A DNA stretch of 39,838 nucleotides. Origin: Prolixibacteraceae bacterium (GTDB lineage Bacteria > Bacteroidota > Bacteroidia > Bacteroidales > Prolixibacteraceae). Numbering within the stretch: position 1 is the stretch's first letter; every line of letters begins with the position of its first letter. This document shows, piece by piece, positions 34,752-39,838 of this stretch. Both the position numbers and the translations under genes were made by a program. The notes under the pieces are model-generated. The model did not search any database and was not told the origin of the DNA. It saw only the letters and a program-made list of their open reading frames with translations. The stretch lies in the NCBI GenBank assembly GCA_029975525.1, contig JARKOX010000123.1, positions 1-39,838 on the forward strand, written 5' to 3'.

Positions 34752-36191
34752 ATGAAGCTAAAAACTTTAACGATAGTGTTTTTAGCCGCATTCATTTCTG
34801 GATGTGGGTTATTTGGCAAAGGGGGCAAAAAAACCAGCCGCACAACCGGTTGGAGTTACAATGACCCTGAAACCGGCAACATTCCTTATCAATCCGGTTA
34901 CGAGCAGGCAGCAGGCCCCGGTCTGGTTTTTATCCAGGGGGGCACTTTTACCATGGGACGTGTGGAGGAAGATGTGATGCGCAAATGGGACAACAGCCCG
35001 CGCCGGATTACCGTAGCCTCCTTCTACATGGACGAAACCGAAGTGTCGAACCAGGATTATCGGGAATATACCTACTGGATCTCCCGCGTTTATCCGGCAG
35101 ACCGCGCCAAACTGGAAGCTGCGCTTCCCGACACCTTGCAATGGCGCGAAAAATTGGCCTACAACGAACCGTACATTCAAAACTACTTCCGGCACCCGGC
35201 TTACAGCGACTATCCGGTAGTCGGCATTTCATGGGTACAGGCCAATGCTTACTGTGCCTGGCGAACCGACCGGGTCAACGAACAGATCCTGGTCAGCAAA
35301 GGTGTGCTGAAACATGACAACACACAATCCGGACAAAATATTTTCACCACCGACACTTACCTGGCCGGAATGTACCAGGGTGCCGCCGGACGCAAACCAC
35401 AGGAATCGAGCGATGGAACAACCCGCCCGGTCCGTTGGGAAGATGGGATCCTGCTGCCTACCTACCGCCTGCCTACCGAAGCAGAGTGGGAATATGCCGC
35501 CCTGGGTCTGATCGGGAACACAGAGGGAGAATTGCTCACCGACCGTCGTCTGTTCCCCTGGAACGGAACCTATCTCCGCGCAGATGCCAAAAAGGAGAAA
35601 GGACGTATGAAAGCCAACTTTACCCGCGGTCGCGGTGACCTGATGGGGATGGCCGGTGCGCTGAACGACAATGCCGACATTGCTTCTCCCATCAAATCGT
35701 ATGATCCAAATGATTACGGACTGTACTGCATGGCCGGCAACGTCAACGAATGGGTTTTCGACGTTTACCGCCCGCTCTCTTTCCAGGATATGGCCGAGTT
35801 TCAGCCGGTTCGCGGCAATATGTTTACCGTTCCGCGCCGTGACCCCAACGGAAACTACGAAAAAGATCCTTACGGAAGAATGGTCTATGATACGATAGCC
35901 GATTACCGCAACTTTAAAGACGGCGATCCCAATTCGCAGATAATTGAAGGCAACAACTGGAACGCCGTACAGAATAACCAAACCAAAGACATGTACATCC
36001 AGGATGACCGCCAGGGAGCTTTCTCCTCCCTGATTGGCGACGATGTAAGGGTGTACAAAGGAGGTTCGTGGAAAGACCGCCCCTACTGGCTGAGCCCGGG
36101 AGCACGCCGCTACCTGCAGGAGACCAAATCGCAAAACGACCTGGGTTTCCGCTGTGCCATGACCCGCGTGGGCAGTCCTCAAGGATTTTAA
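34752..36191 (+). CDS. gldJ: GldJ-like T9SS/gliding lipoprotein with FGE-sulfatase fold
   Basis: A 479-residue lipoprotein (signal TIVFLAAFISGCG, lipidated Cys near 18). The mature part is a formylglycine-generating-enzyme-like domain: FIQGGTFTMGRVEEDVM, YMDETEVSNQDYREYTYW, VVGISWVQANAYCAW, LPTEAEWEYAA, YCMAGNVNEWVFDVYRP and GGSWKDRPYWLSPGARRYL. GldK/PorK and GldJ share this fold; I chose GldJ because it is divergent from porU and followed by murF, an arrangement I recall from Flavobacterium. GldJ stabilises GldK and supports secretion and gliding. Catalytic activity is not expected. A terminator follows. Confidence 0.85.
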   Translation: MKLKTLTIVFLAAFISGCGLFGKGGKKTSRTTGWSYNDPETGNIPYQSGYEQAAGPGLVFIQGGTFTMGRVEEDVMRKWDNSPRRITVASFYMDETEVSNQDYREYTYWISRVYPADRAKLEAALPDTLQWREKLAYNEPYIQNYFRHPAYSDYPVVGISWVQANAYCAWRTDRVNEQILVSKGVLKHDNTQSGQNIFTTDTYLAGMYQGAAGRKPQESSDGTTRPVRWEDGILLPTYRLPTEAEWEYAALGLIGNTEGELLTDRRLFPWNGTYLRADAKKEKGRMKANFTRGRGDLMGMAGALNDNADIASPIKSYDPNDYGLYCMAGNVNEWVFDVYRPLSFQDMAEFQPVRGNMFTVPRRDPNGNYEKDPYGRMVYDTIADYRNFKDGDPNSQIIEGNNWNAVQNNQTKDMYIQDDRQGAFSSLIGDDVRVYKGGSWKDRPYWLSPGARRYLQETKSQNDLGFRCAMTRVGSPQGF

Positions 36192-36212
36192 ATTACAGAA
36201 ACGATAACCGGG

Positions 36213-36246
36213 AAACCTCATTGACTCAATGGGGTTTTCTTTTTTT
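36213..36246 (+). terminator. Rho-independent terminator of the gldJ-like gene
   Basis: AAACCTCATTG (36213-36223) pairs with CAATGGGGTTT (36227-36237) with one G-T pair and a 3-base loop, then a T-rich run to 36246. It separates this gene from murF, which must use another promoter or read-through. Confidence 0.8.
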
Positions 36247-36352
36247 CGAATGGACAAGCCCGGCCCACTGCCAAAAACCATTCCCGGCATTCATCAGCAA
36301 ACAGAACAGTGTTGATTTAAAAAACCATTCTTTACGTAAAACAATCAGGCTC

Positions 36353-37648
36353 GTGAAAACCGAACAGCTTTACCAGATCTTCCTGCAACATCCGGTTGTA
36401 AGTACCGACAGCCGTAAAATAGCCCCCGGATCGATCTTCTTTGCATTAAAAGGAGAAAATTTCGACGGAAACCGGTTTGCCGCTTCCGCCCTCGAAGCAG
36501 GTGCCGCTTTTGTGGTGGTGGATGACCCGCAGATGGCCACCCATGAAAAGTTCCTGCTGGTGGATGACGTGCTGACTGCTTTGCAACAGCTGGCTGCTTT
36601 TCACCGGAAACAACTGGCATTGCCCGTTCTGGCCATCACCGGAACCAATGGAAAAACCACCACCAAAGAGTTGGTGGCAGCGGTGCTGGCCGAAAAGTTC
36701 AACGTCGAATTTACCCGCGGGAACCTCAATAACCACATCGGCGTTCCGCTAACCCTCCTCTCTTTTACCAAAGAAACGCAGTTTGGAGTGGTGGAAATGG
36801 GCGCCAACCATCCCGGAGAGATCGACTTTCTTTGCCGGCTGGCCACCCCCAATTTTGGCATTATCACCAACGTGGGCAAAGCACACCTGGAAGGCTTTGG
36901 CAGTTTCGAAGGGGTCATTCAAACCAAAAGCGAATTGTACCGCCATCTCGAAAAAAACGGAGGGAAAATTTTTCTGAATAGCGACAACTCGTACCTGCGT
37001 GCCGTTGTGGGAGAAAAGCTCGAAAAAATCGAATACGGACAGACTGAAGGTGCCTGGCTGCGGGGCGAAACAGTGCAGTCACCGCCCTTCCTGCATGCCC
37101 GGATCTGGTTTCCGAAAGGAGTTTTATATTTCAACACCCGGCTGGTGGGCCACTACAACCTCGAAAATGTTTTGGCTGCGGCCTGTGTGGGCCACTATTT
37201 CGGCATCGATCCGTTAAAAATAAAAAAGGCCGTAGAAAACTACCGCCCTTCCAATAACCGCTCACAACTTACACAGGCCGGGAACAACCAGGTAATCCTG
37301 GATGCTTACAATGCCAACCCCACCAGCATGCAGGCCGCCCTGACAAATTTTTCACAAATCGTCCATCCGCAAAAAGCCGTCATCCTGGGCGACATGCTTG
37401 AACTGGGAGAATCTTCTGCCGAAGAGCACCAACGCATTGTCAATTTGCTGCAAACGCAACCACCGGCTCGGGTATTTTTAGTCGGAAATCATTTTGCAGC
37501 AACCAGTCATCCTGAAAATTTCAAACCATTTCCTTCGGCCGACCTGCTGGCGGAATACCTGCAGGAGAACCCTCTCCAAAACTGCCTGATTCTCATCAAA
37601 GGCTCAAGAGGGATCCGGCTGGAAAAGCTGATGGAAAAACTTAGTTAA
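36353..37648 (+). CDS. murF: UDP-N-acetylmuramoyl-tripeptide:D-alanyl-D-alanine ligase
   Basis: MurF adds D-Ala-D-Ala to the peptidoglycan precursor in the cytoplasm. From a GTG at 36353 it is 431 residues: VSTDSRKIAPGSIFFALKGE near the start, the ATP loop ITGTNGKTTTKE (GTNGKTT at 97-103), TRGNLNNHIGVPLTLL, VVEMGANHPGEI, and C-terminal LDAYNANPTSMQAAL and GDMLELGESS. The open frame reaches back into the gldJ-like gene, but conserved sequence starts at KTEQLYQIF, so GTG is the likely start. Its last 8 bases overlap the end of the convergent trxA. Confidence 0.96.
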   Translation: MKTEQLYQIFLQHPVVSTDSRKIAPGSIFFALKGENFDGNRFAASALEAGAAFVVVDDPQMATHEKFLLVDDVLTALQQLAAFHRKQLALPVLAITGTNGKTTTKELVAAVLAEKFNVEFTRGNLNNHIGVPLTLLSFTKETQFGVVEMGANHPGEIDFLCRLATPNFGIITNVGKAHLEGFGSFEGVIQTKSELYRHLEKNGGKIFLNSDNSYLRAVVGEKLEKIEYGQTEGAWLRGETVQSPPFLHARIWFPKGVLYFNTRLVGHYNLENVLAAACVGHYFGIDPLKIKKAVENYRPSNNRSQLTQAGNNQVILDAYNANPTSMQAALTNFSQIVHPQKAVILGDMLELGESSAEEHQRIVNLLQTQPPARVFLVGNHFAATSHPENFKPFPSADLLAEYLQENPLQNCLILIKGSRGIRLEKLMEKLS

Positions 37649-38012
37649 CCTGTGGTTTTTCCACTTTCAGGACATCAGAAATGGCCCGTTCGAATGTTGA
37701 TTTGGGCAGTGCCCCCATCGCCATTTGCGGCTGCCCTTCTTTGGGGACAAACAGCAACGACGGAATACTCTGGATCCCAAACATGGCGGCCAGTTCCTGC
37801 TGATCTTCCGTATCCACCTTGTAAATCCGGAGGGTATCTCCATATTCTTTCTGGAGCTCTTCCAGGATGGGCGCTACCATTTTACACGGACCGCACCAAT
37901 CGGCATAAAAATCGATCAAACACGGCACGTCACCTTCATATTTCCACTCCTGATTAGCTTCCCAGTTAAATACCTTCTGCTTAAACGTCTCTTTTGTCAA
38001 ATGTTCCAACAT
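37641..38012 (-). CDS. trxA: Thioredoxin
   Basis: A 123-residue thioredoxin with the classical active site WCGPCK (C40, C43), FYADWCGP before it and the cis-proline loop IQSIPSLLFV. An N-terminal extension of about 20 residues (FNWEANQEWKYEG) precedes the fold, as in several Bacteroidota thioredoxins. No signal peptide, so it is cytoplasmic. The stop codon lies inside the murF end, an 8-bp convergent overlap. Confidence 0.95.
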   Translation of the reverse strand: MLEHLTKETFKQKVFNWEANQEWKYEGDVPCLIDFYADWCGPCKMVAPILEELQKEYGDTLRIYKVDTEDQQELAAMFGIQSIPSLLFVPKEGQPQMAMGALPKSTFERAISDVLKVEKPQVN

Positions 38013-38034
38013 GATTTTCTATTTTAAGATTCTA

Positions 38035-38042
38035 CAAATATA
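38035..38042 (-). promoter_or_regulatory. -7 element (TATATTTG) for trxA
   Basis: Exact TAnnTTTG match on the minus strand 22 bases upstream of the trxA ATG, in an AT-rich region. Confidence 0.5.
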
Positions 38043-38125
38043 CAAACATCTATATATTTAGATTTTCAAAAACGGTACCAATTGCCCTCATCTTTGAAAC
38101 AACCCTGAAAAAACCGAATTTATTG

Positions 38126-38133
38126 TAATTTTG
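38126..38133 (+). promoter_or_regulatory. -7 element (TAATTTTG) for cca
   Basis: Exact TAnnTTTG match 63 bases before the ATG at 38197. The open frame begins at 38131 inside this element, which argues for the downstream start. Confidence 0.45.
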
Positions 38134-38196
38134 TCACGGCAATTTCAAATTTGTCAGAATCCGGCAGATTTTTTCTGCTACTGTGTCAACTTTTTT

Positions 38197-39606
38197 ATGA
38201 AAGAACAACTGAAACACCCTGTTTTTACAATTATAGGTTCGGTCGCCGATGAACTGAATCAGCCCACTTTCGTAATCGGGGGCTATGTCCGCGACCTGCT
38301 GCTGGGAAGGCCCACTTCCGATATCGATATTGTGACGGTGGGCAGCGGAATCGAACTGGCAGAGCGGGTAGGCCGGGCCTTGCGCCTCAAATCCAAAGTA
38401 ACGGTATTCAAAAATTTTGGTACGGCCATGCTGTGCTACAAAGAGATGGAAATTGAATTTGTAGGCGCCCGCAAAGAGTCGTACCTCCGCAATTCGCGCA
38501 AGCCCATTGTGGAAGACGGGACCCTGGAAGATGACCAGAAACGGCGCGATTTTACCATCAACGCCCTGGCCATCAGCCTCAACAAAGAGACCTTTGGCCA
38601 GCTGACCGATCCGTTTGACGGGGTAAAAGACCTTTCCGGACAGATCATCCGCACCCCGCTGGATCCTGACATTACCTTCTCCGACGATCCGCTCCGGATG
38701 ATGCGTGCCATCCGCTTCTCCACCCAACTCGGCTTTCAGATTGCCGACGAAACCCTGATTGCCATCAGCCGCAATAAAGAGCGTATTAAAATTGTTTCAC
38801 AGGAACGCATTGTGGACGAGCTCAACAAGATTCTGCTGGCCCAAAAACCCTCCACCGGCTTTATCCTGCTGGAAGAAACCGGACTGCTTCCGCTCATTTT
38901 CCCCGAATTGTCAAACCTGAAAGGGGTGGATGCGGTAAAAGGAATTGCCCACAAAGACAACTTCTACCACACCCTGAAAGTGCTCGACCAGCTTGCCCCC
39001 AAAACCGGGAACCTGTGGTTACGCTGGTCGGCGCTCCTGCACGACATTGCCAAACCAGCCACCAAACGATTTGTGGAAGGTCTCGGCTGGACCTTCTACT
39101 CCCACAACTTCATCGGCGCCAAAATGATTCCCGGCATTTTCAGACGGATGAAACTTCCGCTGAACGAAAAGATGAAATACGTTCAGAAAATGGTGGAACT
39201 GCACATGCGCCCCATCGTACTTTCCGAAGAGGAGGTTACCGACTCGGCGGTGAGGCGGTTGCTTTTCGAGGCCGGCGAAGATATCGACGACCTGATGACC
39301 TTGTGCGAAGCCGACATCACCTCAAAAAATGTGGGAAAGGTTCAACGTCACCTGCAAAACTTTCAACTGGTCAGGCAAAAACTGAAAGAGATCGACGAAA
39401 AAGATTCCATCCGCAACTTTCAGCCCCCGGTATCGGGCGAAGAGATTATGGAAACATTTGGATTGACTCCCGGACGGGAGGTGGGGATCATCAAAAATGC
39501 CATCAAAGAGGCGATTCTGGATGGCATCATCGGAAACAACCACGAAGAAGCTCACCGTTTTATGCTGGAAAAAGCTGCCGAAATCGGACTGGCGCCGGTT
39601 CGGTGA
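38197..39606 (+). CDS. cca: CCA tRNA nucleotidyltransferase with HD domain
   Basis: Adds or repairs the 3' CCA end of tRNAs. The 469-residue protein has the class II head motif [20 protein letters not shown] with metal-binding D42 and D44, the [12 protein letters not shown] motif, [19 protein letters not shown], and a C-terminal HD domain with H282-D283 in [12 protein letters not shown]. An HD domain is typical of CCA enzymes with phosphohydrolase activity; a poly(A) polymerase is the alternative for this superfamily. The ATG at 38197 gives the conserved start. It ends 1 base before the stop of the convergent gene. Confidence 0.95.
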   Translation: MKEQLKHPVFTIIGSVADELNQPTFVIGGYVRDLLLGRPTSDIDIVTVGSGIELAERVGRALRLKSKVTVFKNFGTAMLCYKEMEIEFVGARKESYLRNSRKPIVEDGTLEDDQKRRDFTINALAISLNKETFGQLTDPFDGVKDLSGQIIRTPLDPDITFSDDPLRMMRAIRFSTQLGFQIADETLIAISRNKERIKIVSQERIVDELNKILLAQKPSTGFILLEETGLLPLIFPELSNLKGVDAVKGIAHKDNFYHTLKVLDQLAPKTGNLWLRWSALLHDIAKPATKRFVEGLGWTFYSHNFIGAKMIPGIFRRMKLPLNEKMKYVQKMVELHMRPIVLSEEEVTDSAVRRLLFEAGEDIDDLMTLCEADITSKNVGKVQRHLQNFQLVRQKLKEIDEKDSIRNFQPPVSGEEIMETFGLTPGREVGIIKNAIKEAILDGIIGNNHEEAHRFMLEKAAEIGLAPVR

Positions 39607-39607
39607 T

Positions 39608-39838
39608 TCAGGGATGTTGCCGCTTTCGCAGGGTGAGTATCACCGGCAAATGATCGCTGAACCCACCGTGGTAACGAAAGCCGACATACGAACGAAACGG
39701 TTTTTCTCCGTAAAAACGTTCATCTTTTTCCAGTAAAAAGGGTAAATCGAGGATTCGGGCATCGCCGGGCAGGCAAAAGAGGTTCCGGGTGGAATCGAGC
39801 AGGCCGGCGCTGACAATCATCTGGTCAAAAACCTGCCA
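39608..39838 (-). CDS. Endonuclease/exonuclease/phosphatase-family protein, C-terminal part (cut by window edge)
   Basis: The last 76 residues of a protein that enters from beyond the window end (frame begins WQVFDQMIVS at 39838). The ending YVGFRYHGGFSDHLPVILTL carries the Ser-Asp-His triplet (SDHLPV) that closes the active site of the EEP superfamily (DNase I, exonuclease III, inositol phosphatases). Upstream catalytic residues are outside the window, so nuclease or phosphatase specificity cannot be told. Confidence 0.8.
   Translation of the reverse strand, partial: WQVFDQMIVSAGLLDSTRNLFCLPGDARILDLPFLLEKDERFYGEKPFRSYVGFRYHGGFSDHLPVILTLRKRQHP

Overview
The window is a stretch of core chromosome from a member of the Bacteroidota. 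My best guess is a marine or anaerobic lineage such as the Marinilabiliales/Prolixibacteraceae; the phylum is well supported, the family is inference. Evidence for the phylum: Type IX secretion genes (porU, porV, a gldJ-like lipoprotein and a small protein with a T9SS sorting domain), a Bacteroidota-type LptE, an RprX/RprY-like two-component pair, CarboxypepD-type TonB receptors, and repeated copies of the phylum's -7 promoter element TAnnTTTG in front of genes. I see no tRNA or rRNA gene, CRISPR array, transposase or phage gene.

Layout. 1-640: start of groEL and all of groES, minus strand. 885-3696: minus-strand operon of a sigma-54-type regulator, lptE, a small helical-repeat protein and secG, closed by a strong terminator. 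3811-9940: plus-strand kdsB, a mini T9SS-tail protein, then leuS, a YitT-family membrane protein and an M23 peptidase. 9977-12984: minus-strand two-repeat LpxB-N-like membrane protein, then the acpP-fabF-rnc operon. 13166-16298: purN, then a histidine kinase/response regulator pair convergent with lepA (16351-18138). 18139-18849: a 0.7 kb gap with inverted repeats and an orphan terminator. 18850-24148: two TonB-dependent receptors, the first of the heme/hemoglobin type, separated by a second structured, terminator-bearing gap. 24220-26060: lemA-TPM-TPM operon, minus strand. 26186-28186: a lone urocanate hydratase. 28223-34537: minus-strand block porU, porV, ispF, a CoA-binding protein and a thioredoxin-like protein. 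34752-37648: gldJ-like gene and murF. 37641-39838: trxA (overlapping the murF end), cca and a partial endonuclease/phosphatase-family gene.

How the parts fit. Much of the window serves the cell envelope: Kdo activation (kdsB), LPS export (lptE), Sec translocation (secG), peptidoglycan synthesis and trimming (murF, M23), fatty-acid synthesis (acpP, fabF) and the T9SS sortase PorU with its shuttle PorV. The T9SS genes sit next to ispF (isoprenoid/undecaprenyl supply) and murF. No clearly new multi-gene system is visible. The best leads are small: a perfect 16-bp hairpin at the start of the RNase III gene, a tiny protein that is almost only a T9SS sorting domain, two possible small RNAs or leaders upstream of the TonB receptors, and a GroES with a rewritten N-terminal signature.
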